Source: Chroogloeocystis siderophila 5.2 s.c.1
GTDB lineage: Bacteria > Cyanobacteriota > Cyanobacteriia > Cyanobacteriales > Chroococcidiopsidaceae
Length of the DNA stretch: 64,000 bases
Direction of reading: 5' to 3'
Assembly (NCBI RefSeq): GCF_001904655.1
Contig: NZ_MRCC01000005.1
Span: 62,001-126,000, forward strand
Part shown: positions 9,053 to 18,645 of the stretch, one piece after another
How the letters are laid out: every line of letters begins with the position of its first letter
Position numbering within the stretch: the first letter of the stretch is position 1
Notes under the pieces: generated by a model
Databases searched by the model: none
Told to the model about the DNA's origin: nothing
Seen by the model: the letters and a program-made list of their open reading frames with translations, nothing else
Position numbers and translations under genes: made by a program

Positions 9053-9390
9053 CTGTTGGGTGCAACTGGTGCAGTAAACTCGATGGTGCCTTCTGTAGGG
9101 TTAGACTGCTGACTTTGTGTCGGTGTTGCTTGCTGAAACAAAGACGGTGGTGCAGCCTGACGGAAGGCACCACAATAATACATCGTCATCACAGCTTTGA
9201 AAGCCCAGTGATCGGGAGAAACGTCACTAAAAGGTACGGGTAAGGTTTCTGCTTGGTTTTGAATGCAAGCATTTGCAACTGGGTTAGATATTGGTACAGT
9301 TGGTGCGGTTGCTGGTGTTTGGGCTTTTACAGGAGTAACAAGGCTTGCGGTAGATAAAAATATTGTTGTTGCTAAAATCCGTAGGTTCAT
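9049..9390 (-). CDS. Small secreted protein with a partial SLH motif
   Basis: This 113-residue protein has a clear signal peptide (MNLRILATTIFLSTASLV, cleavage probably after VKA) and a Pro/Thr/Gln-rich low-complexity body. In the middle, FSDVSPDHWAFKAVMTMYYCGAF matches the first half of an S-layer homology repeat (pattern FSDV-x4-WA-x2-AV), as found at the N-terminus of cyanobacterial outer-membrane porins, but there is only one incomplete copy. Two cysteines (CIQNQ, YYCGAF) could form a disulfide. Peptidoglycan or envelope attachment is inferred; no enzyme motif is seen. Confidence 0.6.
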   Translation of the reverse strand: MNLRILATTIFLSTASLVTPVKAQTPATAPTVPISNPVANACIQNQAETLPVPFSDVSPDHWAFKAVMTMYYCGAFRQAAPPSLFQQATPTQSQQSNPTEGTIEFTAPVAPNS

Positions 9391-9584
9391 AGATGCTTTA
9401 ATACGCTGCTTTCTTCTAGTCTAGTAAACCTCGTGTATGAATCGCATTTGATTTCTGTTTGTCCCGCTTTTAAATCAATAATATCTTTTTGTAAAATAGC
9501 TAATTGCTGGTCAATAGTGATTTTCTTCACTAGAGTTTAACCCTTACTCCTACTATATATTCTGCCCTTATTCAAGTGCGATCG

Positions 9585-10319
9585 CTACCACGAAAACAGC
9601 AGTTTTAGTCCGGCAATAACTAATAATATCGATAGTAGCTGTTGTAAATTTGCACTTTTGTGCTTACTACCATATTCAGCACCAATAAAACCACCAATAA
9701 TAGCTGATGGTGCCCAAAATATAATTGTTTTGGGCAATAATGTAGTGTGCGAAAGATGTCCGAGTAATCCAGCGATTGAATTGACAAGAATAAATGCAGC
9801 GGAGATTCCCGCAGATTGGCGCGGATCTGCCCAGCCCATAAGTAAAAGTAGCGGAGATAGAAAAATTCCGCCACCGATACCCGTGACGCCTGATAAAAAA
9901 CCGATCGCTGTGCCTGACAAAAGTGCAGCAAGTAGCGGTATTGCTTGAGATGTTGCTGTAGTTGTGTGATGCGTGCGAAAAAGTTTATAAGCTGCAACGA
10001 GTAAAGCGCCACCTGTAATCGGATTGTAGATACTCGCAGGTAAAGTCAGATACCCACCGATAAACGAACATGGTATCGAAGCGATCGCCAGTGGCGAAAA
10101 TAACGCCCAAGAAAAATATCCCGCACGATAAAATTTCACTGTCGCGATCGCTGCAACTAATATATTCAGTGTCAAAGCCGTCGGTTTCATCACCGCTGGC
10201 GTGACACCCATCAATGCCATAATTGTCAGATAACCCGATGAACCTGCATGACCCACAGAGGAATACAATACTGCTGCTGCAAAAATTAAAACAGCAAGTA
10301 TTAAGATTGTGGCATTCAC
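9585..10319 (-). CDS. TauE/SafE family sulfite exporter-like permease
   Basis: This 244-residue polytopic membrane protein has eight predicted helices in two related halves, each opened by a glycine-rich motif: VGHAGSSGYLTIMALMG near residue 25 and SGVTGIGGGIFLSPLLL near residue 145. The second is the hallmark of the TauE/SafE (DUF81) family, whose members export or import sulfite, sulfoacetate or other organosulfur anions. The substrate cannot be read from the sequence. The gene stands alone, and no sulfur-metabolism gene adjoins it. Confidence 0.85.
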   Translation of the reverse strand: MNATILILAVLIFAAAVLYSSVGHAGSSGYLTIMALMGVTPAVMKPTALTLNILVAAIATVKFYRAGYFSWALFSPLAIASIPCSFIGGYLTLPASIYNPITGGALLVAAYKLFRTHHTTTATSQAIPLLAALLSGTAIGFLSGVTGIGGGIFLSPLLLLMGWADPRQSAGISAAFILVNSIAGLLGHLSHTTLLPKTIIFWAPSAIIGGFIGAEYGSKHKSANLQQLLSILLVIAGLKLLFSW

Positions 10320-10550
10320 TAAAAAGCTACTCAGACACGACTATCACAAATGCGATCGCATTCACTCTACTTTTAGTCTGTTTCCTCCACGAAGTCAAGA
10401 TTGCATTCTTCAATCTTTATCACCAAAGACTGTGACCTAAACTTATTATTAACTTGTTCTACTAATGAGTATAGCTTCCAATTACCTATTACCCCTTACC
10501 TGCTCGATGACTTACACTAGCGTCAACATTATTTGACTAAATTAATATTG

Positions 10551-10580
10551 AAAAATCCGCCAGTGCAGGATTACTGGCGG
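10551..10580 (-). terminator. Rho-independent terminator
   Basis: On the minus strand CCGCCAGT (10580-10573), an eight-base loop and ACTGGCGG (10564-10557) form a perfect 8-bp stem, followed by ATTTTT (10556-10551). No protein gene is transcribed into it from the right, so it probably ends a small RNA. Confidence 0.6.
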
Positions 10581-10645
10581 TGAGTCTAGAAGCAGGAGAG
10601 GAATCGCGTTTACTAAATTAATTGTAATCGCTAAGTTCTCGCACA
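10551..10645 (-). ncRNA. Candidate small RNA
   Basis: The terminator at 10551-10580 has no upstream protein gene. About 95 bases before its end, the minus strand has TATACT (10657-10652) as a possible -10, with TTAACA further upstream at a shorter than ideal spacing of 14 bases. The transcript would contain a pyrimidine-rich unpaired stretch (ATTCCTCTCCTGCTTC, around 10605-10590), a possible seed. It does not show the Yfr1 or Yfr2 core sequences that I know. Confidence 0.3.
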
Positions 10646-11189
10646 ATCTCCAGTATAATCACGGTTTTTTTTGTTAATAGATAATTTATTTTCGGGGTTT
10701 TCTGGGAGGTTAAAATCTGAAAACTGAGACAATTAGTAGTATTTCTGAATAAATCATGCAGAATTCAAGCGCATATTTTTAACACTTCTGTAACTTGTCA
10801 TGAATTAACTCAAGCTTTTTAGGTTCAAATTTTCTTTTTTAGATTTTTGAGCTAAATTGAATTAATAAACGTCTAGCTACTTTATAATAAAACAGCACAG
10901 CACTTCGCCATTAATCTGAGGTTTTGAATCTTATAGGTAAGGGCAGGACTTTATAACTCCAACTATATGAATGAGATATAGCGTCCTATTTTAGTTGTGA
11001 AAATCATTTTTTTAACTACACAGGAAACAAAGAGAGGTTCTTTACGAATGATTTAGGAATACTATATAACGACGTATTTAATTTCTGGCGATAATCAAGT
11101 GAGGGAACAATATAGGAAGTTAGGCGATCGCTTATATTGTCATGAATATCAAAATATTTATTGACGCTGAAAAATATTCAAAATTAGCC

Positions 11190-11843
11190 ATGAAACCCTA
11201 TCAACTTACTTACTTAATAAGTAGTTTATTCTTATTGAGTGCGACAGCTTGTTCTCTTGCTAGTACAAAAGGCATAAATAACAACAGTTCAAGTTTGACT
11301 CAAGTTGAGTCACGTAGAGATACACAGAAACCATCGACAAAAACAGCCACTATTAATATTGAAGGAGAAAAAACAACTGTTTCTTTAGAACTGTATAGCC
11401 ACCCACTCTTTACAACCTACTTCCCGAACCAAGATTTTATTCCTGAATCAGTTAGTTCAGGCGAAGGCACTACAGTTCGATTTTATACCAATTTTGGTGG
11501 GACAAAAAATGAAGCAGCGTATGTTCAACTCTTCTTTCCAGGTTATGCTAATACACTCAACCAGTTGAAACAAAGTTGGATTGAAGGAGAAAACGGTTTA
11601 CTTGCATCAAATGGCTGGCGAATTGTTGAGGTTGTGCAAGCAGCTACGCATCCCTGGGCTAAGGAAAAAATCGTCTTTCATCAACCCGAAAAAAATATAA
11701 CAGGTACTGTATATCTTGGAGAAGTGGCAGGGAATGCGTTCTATGTTGTGACGCATTACCCAGTAGAATACGGAGATGGATTTATGCCCAGAGCTAATAT
11801 CATTCTGCAAAACTTAGATATCAATTCATTAAATTCAAGCTGA
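11190..11843 (+). CDS. Putative lipoprotein, function unknown
   Basis: I do not recognise this family. From the ATG at 11190 the product has 217 residues and starts with a lipoprotein signal (LISSLFLLSATAC, lipid-modified Cys at about residue 21), followed by a Ser/Thr/Asn-rich linker and a compact domain of about 150 residues with many aromatic residues (YSHPLFTTYFPNQDF, FFPGYANTLNQL, YVVTHYPVEYGDGF). An ATG at 11142 would put a hydrophilic extension before the signal, so the later start is preferred; neither has a strong ribosome binding site. It precedes purL with a 65-base gap, but a role in purine synthesis is unlikely. Confidence 0.6.
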   Translation: MKPYQLTYLISSLFLLSATACSLASTKGINNNSSSLTQVESRRDTQKPSTKTATINIEGEKTTVSLELYSHPLFTTYFPNQDFIPESVSSGEGTTVRFYTNFGGTKNEAAYVQLFFPGYANTLNQLKQSWIEGENGLLASNGWRIVEVVQAATHPWAKEKIVFHQPEKNITGTVYLGEVAGNAFYVVTHYPVEYGDGFMPRANIILQNLDINSLNSS

Positions 11844-11908
11844 AACTTATGTGAAGGGATGCGCTCAAATCGATAAAATAATTCTTTATCCTGTCTCCTA
11901 ATACAGTT

Positions 11909-14227
11909 ATGTCCGTCCTCTCTTCTGCACCTTTTTCGCTTGAAGAAATTGCAAACGAAGGTTTAAAACCTGAAGAATACGAAGAAATTGTGCGGCGACT
12001 AGGACGCCATCCAAACAAAGCTGAGTTAGGGATGTTTGGCGTCATGTGGTCAGAACATTGTTGCTATAAAAATTCGCGATCGCTCCTTAAACAGTTTCCC
12101 ACAACAGGCTCGCGTATTCTCGTTGGACCTGGAGAAAATGCGGGTGTCGTAGATTTGGGTGACGGACTGCAACTTGCTTTCAAAATTGAATCGCACAATC
12201 ACCCTTCAGCGGTTGAACCATTTCAAGGAGCGGCGACAGGCGTTGGCGGTATTCTCCGTGATATTTTTACAATGGGGGCACGTCCGATTGCCTTACTCAA
12301 CTCGCTGCGGTTTGGTTCGCTAGAAGACGCCAAAACACGACGTTTATTTACCGGTGTTGTCGCAGGTATCAGCCACTATGGTAATTGCGTAGGTGTTCCC
12401 ACAGTTGGCGGCGAAGTTTATTTCGATTCTGCATACTCAGGAAATCCGTTAGTTAACGTGATGGCATTAGGATTAATGGAAACTGAGGAAATCGTCAAGT
12501 CTGGTGCTTCAGGATTAGGAAATCCAGTGCTGTATGTCGGTTCTACCACAGGACGCGATGGAATGGGCGGTGCAAGTTTTGCAAGTGCAGAACTTAGTGA
12601 TGAATCTGAAAAAGATCGTCCCGCAGTACAAGTCGGCGATCCTTTTCTAGAAAAATCTTTGATTGAAGCTTGTCTAGAAGCGTTTAAAACAGGTGCAGTT
12701 GTCGCCGCACAAGATATGGGCGCAGCAGGTATTACCTGTTCAACATCAGAAATGGCGGCGAAAGGTAAAGTCGGAATTGAACTTGATTTAGATAAAATTC
12801 CGGTACGCGAAACGGGGATGGTTCCTTATGAATATCTACTTTCCGAATCGCAAGAAAGAATGCTATTTGTTGCCCAAAAAGGTAGAGAACAAGAAGTAAT
12901 TGCTATTTTTCACCGTTGGGGACTGCACGCGGTCGTTGCTGGTACAGTGATTAGCGAACCGATTGTCCGCATTCTCTTTCAAGGTAAAGTCGCCGCAGAA
13001 ATTCCCGCAACGGCTTTAGCCGAAAATACACCGATTTATGACCGCCAATTACTCAGCGAACCCCCCGCTTACGCGCGTCAAGCTTGGGAATGGACAAGCG
13101 ATCGCCTCCCGCCATGCAGTGCATCTGGTATGGAAATCCAAGACAATCACTCTTGGAGTGAGATTCTACTCACCTTATTAGATACACCCACAATTGCCTC
13201 GAAACGCTGGGTATATCGCCAGTACGATTATCAAGTCCAAAATAATACTGTACTTCTTCCTGGGGGTGCAGATGCAGCAGTTGTCCGCTTACGCCCTCAA
13301 AAACAATCTGCGCCTTCAAACTCAGCAGTCGCCGCTACAGTCGATTGTAACCCGCGTTATGTGTATCTCAATCCTTATGAAGGAGCAAAAGCCGTTGTTG
13401 CTGAAGCCGCGCGAAATCTTAGCTGTGTTGGGGCAGAACCTTTAGCCGTCACAGATAATTTAAACTTTGGTAGTCCAGAAAAACCTGTAGGTTATTGGCA
13501 ATTAGCAGAAGCTTGTCGTGGTTTAGCAGACGCTTGCCGAGAATTTCAAACACCTGTTACAGGTGGTAATGTATCGCTTTACAATGAAACACTGGATTCT
13601 TCTGGTAATCCACAACCAATTTATCCGACTCCTGTCGTGGGGATGGTAGGGCTAATTCCTGATTTAACGCAAATTTGCACTCAAGGGTGGAAAACACCAG
13701 GCGATATTATTTATCTTCTCGGCTCATCCTTAAAATCGCACATTACTTTGGGTGGTTCTGAGTATCTTGCCACAATTCACGATATGGTTGCTGGATTACC
13801 GCCGCAAGTTGATTTTGATTTAGAACGTCAGGTACAAGCAGCTTGTCGCGAAGGAATTCGTCAAGGTTGGATCAATTCGGCGCATGATTGTGCAGAAGGT
13901 GGAATTGCGATCGCCCTCGCTGAATCTTGTATCGGTGGTAACTTAGGCGCAAACATTACACTTATCCCCGACACGGATTTGCGCTGGGATGAAATTCTTT
14001 TTGGCGAAGGTGGTGCAAGAATTCTTGTTTCTGTCTCGCCAGAACAACAAACGCAGTGGGAATCTTATTTACAACAGCACTCGGCTGCGCATTGGCAAAA
14101 AATTGGCTTGGTCGAATCCGACACATTCTTACGAATTTCTACGTCCGATCAGCTATTAATCGAAGTTACAATCGAATTGATGCGCGATCGCTACTGCAAT
14201 GCAATTCCCAGACGTCTAGATGTCTAG
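11909..14227 (+). CDS. purL: Phosphoribosylformylglycinamidine synthase subunit PurL
   Basis: PurL carries out the fourth step of purine synthesis, the ATP-dependent amination of FGAR to FGAM, using ammonia from PurQ and assembled by PurS. At 772 residues this is the small, three-subunit form. Catalytic His50 lies in [11 protein letters not shown]; the nucleotide and metal residues are in [24 protein letters not shown] and GATGVGG-like loops; the second half repeats the AIR-synthase fold ([26 protein letters not shown]). Start ATG at 11909. purF follows on the same strand after 181 bases, a frequent cyanobacterial order. PurQ and PurS are not in the window. Confidence 0.96.
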   Translation: MSVLSSAPFSLEEIANEGLKPEEYEEIVRRLGRHPNKAELGMFGVMWSEHCCYKNSRSLLKQFPTTGSRILVGPGENAGVVDLGDGLQLAFKIESHNHPSAVEPFQGAATGVGGILRDIFTMGARPIALLNSLRFGSLEDAKTRRLFTGVVAGISHYGNCVGVPTVGGEVYFDSAYSGNPLVNVMALGLMETEEIVKSGASGLGNPVLYVGSTTGRDGMGGASFASAELSDESEKDRPAVQVGDPFLEKSLIEACLEAFKTGAVVAAQDMGAAGITCSTSEMAAKGKVGIELDLDKIPVRETGMVPYEYLLSESQERMLFVAQKGREQEVIAIFHRWGLHAVVAGTVISEPIVRILFQGKVAAEIPATALAENTPIYDRQLLSEPPAYARQAWEWTSDRLPPCSASGMEIQDNHSWSEILLTLLDTPTIASKRWVYRQYDYQVQNNTVLLPGGADAAVVRLRPQKQSAPSNSAVAATVDCNPRYVYLNPYEGAKAVVAEAARNLSCVGAEPLAVTDNLNFGSPEKPVGYWQLAEACRGLADACREFQTPVTGGNVSLYNETLDSSGNPQPIYPTPVVGMVGLIPDLTQICTQGWKTPGDIIYLLGSSLKSHITLGGSEYLATIHDMVAGLPPQVDFDLERQVQAACREGIRQGWINSAHDCAEGGIAIALAESCIGGNLGANITLIPDTDLRWDEILFGEGGARILVSVSPEQQTQWESYLQQHSAAHWQKIGLVESDTFLRISTSDQLLIEVTIELMRDRYCNAIPRRLDV

Positions 14228-14408
14228 CTCAAGTTTGAGGAGTTTTAAAAATAACCCTGTCCCCTGACCTCTTCTACAATAAGCATTCTTACGCTACTGT
14301 GGTAAGAGGAATAGTTAACGATTTATTAAGCTCAGTTAAACATTCTGAAATTTCAGCTAGAGACCAACTTTACTGAACCAACATCCCGCTCAGGAGCAAA
14401 GCAGCAGC

Positions 14409-15896
14409 ATGATTCCCAACCATTCCCGTATATTGCCCAACGCCGAAGCAGTAGATATCGATGGCGTAGCGCGTCCTGATAAACCTGAAGAAGCCTGTGG
14501 CGTTTTTGGTGTTTATGCACCAGGGGAAGATGTTGCCAAACTCACTTACTTTGGTTTGTATGCGCTCCAGCATCGCGGTCAAGAATCAGCAGGGATTGCG
14601 ACCTTTGTCGGGGATAAAGTTTACTTGCATAAAGAAATGGGATTAGTTTCCCAAGTCTTTAACGAATCAATTTTACAAGAATTACCTGGTGATATTGCCG
14701 TAGGACATACTCGCTATTCCACCACAGGATCGAGCCGCGTTGTTAACGCCCAGCCTGCTGTCGTCCCCACGCGTTTAGGTTCGCTTGCTTTATCACACAA
14801 TGGCAATTTAGTCAATACGGTGCAACTGCGCGAAGAACTACAAAAAGCACACTGTAACTTAGTTACCACCACCGATTCAGAATTAATCGCGTTGGCGATC
14901 GCCGATGAAGTCAACAGTGGTAAAGCCTGGTTAGAAGGTGCGATCGCGGCTTTTCAACGCTGTCAAGGTGCATTTAGCTTAGTCATTGGTACTCCAGCGG
15001 GTGTGATGGGTGCGCGCGATCCAAATGGCATTCGCCCCTTAGTGATTGGGACTCTTCCTGACAATCCGCAACGCTACGTATTAGCTTCCGAAACTTGTGG
15101 TTTAGACATTATTGGAGCAGATTATCTCCGCGATGTCGAACCAGGGGAGTTAGTCTGGATTACCGAAGCAGGACTCGCTTCATTTCATTGGGCGCAACAG
15201 CCACAACGCAAGCTGTGTATTTTTGAGATGATCTATTTTGCCCGACCTGATAGCGTGATGCACGATGAAAGTTTGTATACCTATCGCCTGCGTTTAGGAA
15301 GACAACTTGCCCAAGAATCTCCTGCTAAAGCAGATATTGTCATTGGTGTTCCTGATTCAGGTATCCCTGCTGCAATTGGTTTTGCCCAAGCATCGGGAAT
15401 TCCTTATGCTGAAGGACTCATCAAAAACCGTTACGTTGGACGCACCTTTATTCAACCAACACAAATGATGCGTGAATCAGGTTTACGCATGAAACTTAAT
15501 CCTCTCAAAGATGTCCTCGCAGGCAAAAAAATAATTATTGTAGATGACTCAATTGTTCGCGGGACAACAAGCCGCAAACTCGTTCGTACACTGCGCGATG
15601 CAGGGGCGATTGAAGTGCATATGCGCGTCTCTTCACCTCCAGTTACTCACCCTTGTTTCTACGGTATTGATACAGATAGCCAAGACCAATTGATTGCTGC
15701 AACTAAATCTGTAGCTGAAATTGCTGCCCAAATTGAAGTTGATTCTTTAGCGTATCTCACTCAAGAAGGAATGCTGAAAGTTACTCGAGAAGATACAGAT
15801 ACTTTCTGTACTGCTTGCTTCAATGGCGACTATCCAATTACTGTACCTGAAACTGTCAAGCGCTCCAAACTCATGCTCGAAAAAGTTGTCGTTTAA
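14409..15896 (+). CDS. purF: Amidophosphoribosyltransferase PurF
   Basis: PurF commits PRPP and glutamine to purine synthesis by making phosphoribosylamine. The 495-residue product has a short propeptide ending just before the nucleophile Cys30 (PEEACGVFGVY), so it belongs to the processed Bacillus-type class. The glutaminase domain (about 30-260) has GHTRYSTTGSS and LSHNGNLVN; the phosphoribosyltransferase domain has the PRPP loop IIIVDDSIVRGTTSR. Cysteines in HPCFYG and CTACFNGDYP near the C-terminus fit the 4Fe-4S ligands of this class. The ATG at 14409 starts a frame just downstream of purL, and the pair may be co-transcribed. Confidence 0.96.
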   Translation: MIPNHSRILPNAEAVDIDGVARPDKPEEACGVFGVYAPGEDVAKLTYFGLYALQHRGQESAGIATFVGDKVYLHKEMGLVSQVFNESILQELPGDIAVGHTRYSTTGSSRVVNAQPAVVPTRLGSLALSHNGNLVNTVQLREELQKAHCNLVTTTDSELIALAIADEVNSGKAWLEGAIAAFQRCQGAFSLVIGTPAGVMGARDPNGIRPLVIGTLPDNPQRYVLASETCGLDIIGADYLRDVEPGELVWITEAGLASFHWAQQPQRKLCIFEMIYFARPDSVMHDESLYTYRLRLGRQLAQESPAKADIVIGVPDSGIPAAIGFAQASGIPYAEGLIKNRYVGRTFIQPTQMMRESGLRMKLNPLKDVLAGKKIIIVDDSIVRGTTSRKLVRTLRDAGAIEVHMRVSSPPVTHPCFYGIDTDSQDQLIAATKSVAEIAAQIEVDSLAYLTQEGMLKVTREDTDTFCTACFNGDYPITVPETVKRSKLMLEKVVV

Positions 15897-15900
15897 CTTA

Positions 15901-16805
15901 CTAAATGTGGCTGCTGATTTTAGATAGAGCCGCAGCCCTTTGCACTAAATGCATTAATAAAAAGCTTGGTCGAAGGTAATAACCCACCCACAATTCGACA
16001 CCGCCTAAGCCAACAGAAAAGCCTAAAACATAATCACTGACTAATCCAACACCCAAAAAGGACAAAATACCAAGCCGCACGGGAATGCAAGTATCTTGAA
16101 GCCCATATAGTGCACCCAAAGCTGTCTTTTGTAGTCCATCAAAAACGTGACTGATCGCAACAACGCTGAGCATAGGAATAACAAGTTGCAGTAGTTTGGC
16201 ATTCTCAGGATTGCGAATATCTATATACAACCCGACGACTTGCTGACGAACGAAAGATTAGTAGGGCGATCGCAACTAGTATTGTCCCCCTATGACAATG
16301 CCAGAACTCACAAATCCTGCCCGTCTTATACCTTCAAGGTTTTGCCACCCTAACCACTGACCAACACGCGCCGTAGTGGCAAACGACATTTCTATTTGAT
16401 GCGCCGCTAGCACATCGGTTCCCATCAGATACGTCATTATCAATACCAAGCCATACTTGAAGGTGATGGAAACTCCAATCGGCACACCGACAAAGAGCAA
16501 TTCTCGCAGTAAGTTTAATCGAAGCTGACACCACTTCTGAAACAAGCGGTAGATTCTTAGCTGTGGATGCATGTTTGAACAAGTAAACAACCAACACCAA
16601 AAACATTCCCTACCACGATAGAGTGCTAGCTAATGCCAACCCTGCTAACTCCATACGCGAAAAACCAAATTTACCAAAACCCAAAACGTAGTTGCCCGCT
16701 ATATTAAAAAGCGTTCCTCCTATCACAATAAATATGATAGGACGAGCTTGTGACAATCCAGAGATAACTCCTCTGAGCATGGCAAAGCCAACCGCAGGAA
16801 ACAAT
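15901..16805 (-). pseudogene. MATE-family (NorM-like) efflux transporter, broken
   Basis: Three consecutive minus-strand fragments in different frames read as one multidrug/sodium antiporter: the middle part of a MATE protein (MLRGVISGLSQARPI, GTLFNIAGNYVLGFGKFGF; 16805-16610), then LLFVGVPIGVSITFKYG with MGTDVLAAHQI (16606-16276), then the C-terminal third (MLSVVAISHVFDGLQKT, GALYGLQDT; 16230-15901). Frameshifts near 16608 and 16250 and the lack of the first roughly 180 residues show that the gene is dead. The break at the 5' end coincides with transposon debris at 16.8-17.4 kb, so insertion followed by decay is likely. Only four bases separate it from the purF stop codon. Confidence 0.8.
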
Positions 16806-16822
16806 CACCAAAGCATGACATT

Positions 16823-16891
16823 GAGCTTAGCGGGTGACAAAGTGGTTCTAAAGCATCAAGGACAAAGGTTTGGGAGCTTAACGGGTGACAA
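16823..16891. repeat. 18-base direct repeat pair
   Basis: GAGCTTAGCGGGTGACAA at 16823-16840 recurs with one mismatch (GAGCTTAACGGGTGACAA) at 16874-16891, 51 bases on. It sits at the junction between the MATE fragment and the transposase remnant and may be a leftover of the element that interrupted the gene. Confidence 0.5.
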
Positions 16892-16963
16892 CATAGCTAG
16901 AGAGCTTGCTGGATCAGGGATAGGGCAAGAAAACCACGCTGAAAATAAAGCCGTTTATAGAGC

Positions 16964-17405
16964 TTAGAGGGCAATCAGGCGGAGAACCCAATCCGCCCAG
17001 AAGGTCATGCCACATTGCCATCGTTGTCCATACAGTCCCAGACTAAAGTCGCTCTGCCGTAGTGTCTTGTCTTGGTGTTCTTGGCTACGACCAGCATACG
17101 TGTCGATGTTGAATTTTCTCATCCACTGCTGCATAAGACGTCGTGATAAAACTTGGGCATTCCTGGCTTAAAGCCTAAGTCTTTGAGAACTTGATAGTCT
17201 TGCTCAGAGGAGACTTGGAAATTCTTCTTCTGTCTCAGTGCAAAGGAGATGCCTCGTCTTGTTAGCCACTGAGCCACGAGTTTAGGACTATGTAACTCTC
17301 GGTCTCCTAGTACTAAAACCCGAAAGTTGCGTGCGAAACACAAGTAGCACCGTTTTGAGCAGTCGTTGTTGCGTCTTGAGATCGCTATTTCCCACCTCCT
17401 CTAAA
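16964..17405 (-). mobile_element. IS4-like transposase remnant
   Basis: The minus strand keeps two readable pieces of a DDE transposase. One (17343-17119) contains VLVLGDRELHSPKLVAQWL, RRGISFALRQKKNF and KDLGFKPGMPKFY, which matches the region around the second catalytic Asp (the GDRE motif) of IS4-type enzymes. The other, in a shifted frame, ends LGLYGQRWQCGMTFW and WVLRLIAL with a stop at 16964-16966. The first catalytic region and the YREK part are missing or unreadable. No terminal inverted repeats were found. The element is dead and probably caused the truncation of the neighbouring MATE gene. Confidence 0.65.
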
Positions 17406-17717
17406 ACCTCCCACTTGTGGCAGGGCTGATTCATTGACAGAAGGAAAAAAGCCTTTGGACATCATGCGCCAGTTGTCGAATCGCAGCGGTCAGCGAGGCG
17501 AACCAGTGCGGGCGCCACAAGTTAAGAGCATAATGTGCGGAGGACACGCCAAGACCTGCACACAATGGTGTGCTGTCCTCCTGGAGAACCAGTTTCTTCA
17601 GTCCCTGGGGGATGCAAGGGGCAAATCATACTTCTGTTCAGCACCGATATTCTGGAAAATCTCCTAAAGCGTAGTTATCTAAGCCACAATGGAGAGAACC
17701 TCTATTGAGGAGTAGGT
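17406..17717. other. Decayed interval downstream of transposon debris
   Basis: Both strands have open stretches (for example a minus-strand reading with ALNLWRPHWFASLTAAIRQL), but none has a start, motif or family resemblance that I can support. It may include the lost N-terminal part of the transposase. The last 40 bases should contain the promoter of the small basic protein gene at 17718. Confidence 0.3.
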
Positions 17718-17831
17718 ATGTCAAAAGAGAAGAAAGGCAACAGAGAAGCCAAAAAGCCCAAGGTAAAATCTGATGGCACAAAGAAGCAGAAAAAAGATCC
17801 AAATAGGCATGATGGGCTAGCAGGGAAATAA
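17718..17831 (+). CDS. Very small, lysine-rich protein (37 aa)
   Basis: This gene is easily missed. The ATG at 17718 follows a good ribosome binding site (GAGGAG, 17707-17712). The 37-residue product, starting MSKEKKGNREAKKPK and ending NRHDGLAGK, has about one third Lys plus Arg, no hydrophobic core and no cysteine. The opening KKGNREAKKPK resembles small conserved basic proteins of unknown function that are widespread in bacteria and are often unannotated. Nucleic-acid or ribosome binding is a guess from charge. It lies alone in the decayed interval between transposon debris and the 75-residue hypothetical gene. Confidence 0.6.
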   Translation: MSKEKKGNREAKKPKVKSDGTKKQKKDPNRHDGLAGK

Positions 17832-17957
17832 GTCATAGTTCTTTCCGTTGTTCCTTAATTACCCAAATATGCCTCTGATTTAAAAATCGGGGGCAGGTTT
17901 TAAATACTTAATTTGAGAATTTGGTGGCACGCACCAAGTAGAGTGCTGGAGAAAGTT

Positions 17958-18185
17958 TTAGTTTGCTAAATCAACTAAAGCGTCCCACTGAAAGCGGATA
18001 ACACGTAAGACTGAATTGCGATAATGCTCGGATGTAAATACCGAGAGCGTGACTTTGTTTTGATTACTTTCTAGAATATGTTTTACTGTGCAGATCTGCT
18101 TTTTATTATTGCAGTAGGCAACAATGCGATCACCAGCCTTGATATTCAACGCTTTAATTTTCAAGTAATTCTCGACTTTAGACAA
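17958..18185 (-). CDS. Small hypothetical protein (75 aa)
   Basis: The product is 75 residues with a probable small beta-barrel pattern: LNIKAGDRIVAYCNNKK, ICTVKHILES, VTLSVFTSEHYRN and VLRVIRFQWDALVDL. The KAGDRIVAY opening is reminiscent of SH3-like or KOW-type barrels, but no family is identified. The only in-frame start is TTG at 18185 (MSKVENYLK), without a convincing ribosome binding site, so the N-terminus is uncertain. It is divergent from the zinc-ribbon gene at 18346. The stretch of about 120 bases after its stop holds a small dyad (TTGGTG/CACCAA, 17921-17937). Confidence 0.5.
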   Translation of the reverse strand: MSKVENYLKIKALNIKAGDRIVAYCNNKKQICTVKHILESNQNKVTLSVFTSEHYRNSVLRVIRFQWDALVDLAN

Positions 18186-18345
18186 GGAAATAGCTGAGCT
18201 AAAGATATATCTTGCTACGCTCTATTTACCCAGCAAATTTATTATTGATCTTATCACATAATCGAAAGAAACATCTCTTTTATCAGATTCGGTATTTTTC
18301 TGTCAAGGTAGTTTATACTTAAATTAATAACAAGAGGTCATTAAA

Positions 18346-18549
18346 ATGAAAGCTTTGTTAAAAAGCTCAATGCAATCCCCAGTTCGATTTATCGCTGGAG
18401 ATAGCTTAAGGAAGACTTCGATAGCAATTGAACAATCCATGAATAGCGCGCATATTTGCCCTTGCTGTTCAGATACTTTACTGTGTCACATACGCTTAGG
18501 AAAACTTTACTGGCGTTGTAGCCACTGTTATCAAGAAATGCCTGTTTAG
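18346..18549 (+). CDS. Small zinc-ribbon-like protein (67 aa)
   Basis: The 67-residue protein ends in a compact two-knuckle module: CPCC near residue 38, then CHIRLGKLYWRCSHC. Two CxxC pairs about 20 residues apart around an aromatic strand (KLYWRC) are the pattern of a zinc ribbon, so metal and nucleic-acid or protein binding is likely. The N-terminal half has no recognisable feature. AGAGGT at 18332-18337 gives a suitable ribosome binding site for the ATG at 18346. The gene is 96 bases upstream of the radical SAM gene, but no functional link is apparent. Confidence 0.6.
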   Translation: MKALLKSSMQSPVRFIAGDSLRKTSIAIEQSMNSAHICPCCSDTLLCHIRLGKLYWRCSHCYQEMPV

Positions 18550-18645
18550 ACAACGATTGCAAGCATTGACACCTACATTCTAACTGAGGGAGGATGTCAA
18601 GGCAACCGGTTATGTCAAAATATACCAAAGCTACGCCGAGGTCTT

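Larger units (their letters stand above)
10320..11189. other. Gene-poor interval
   Basis: About 870 bases without a credible protein gene. It holds the minus-strand terminator and candidate small RNA listed separately, AT-rich sequence at 10680-10900, and the upstream region of the lipoprotein gene. Confidence 0.5.

Noticed and set aside
16692-16967. 91-codon plus-strand frame across the MATE fragment
   Set aside because: It is antisense to recognisable MATE sequence and transposon debris and has no start signal or domain.
17434-17667. 77-codon plus-strand frame in the decayed interval
   Set aside because: It starts with TTG and has no ribosome binding site or family pattern; the opposite strand is equally open.
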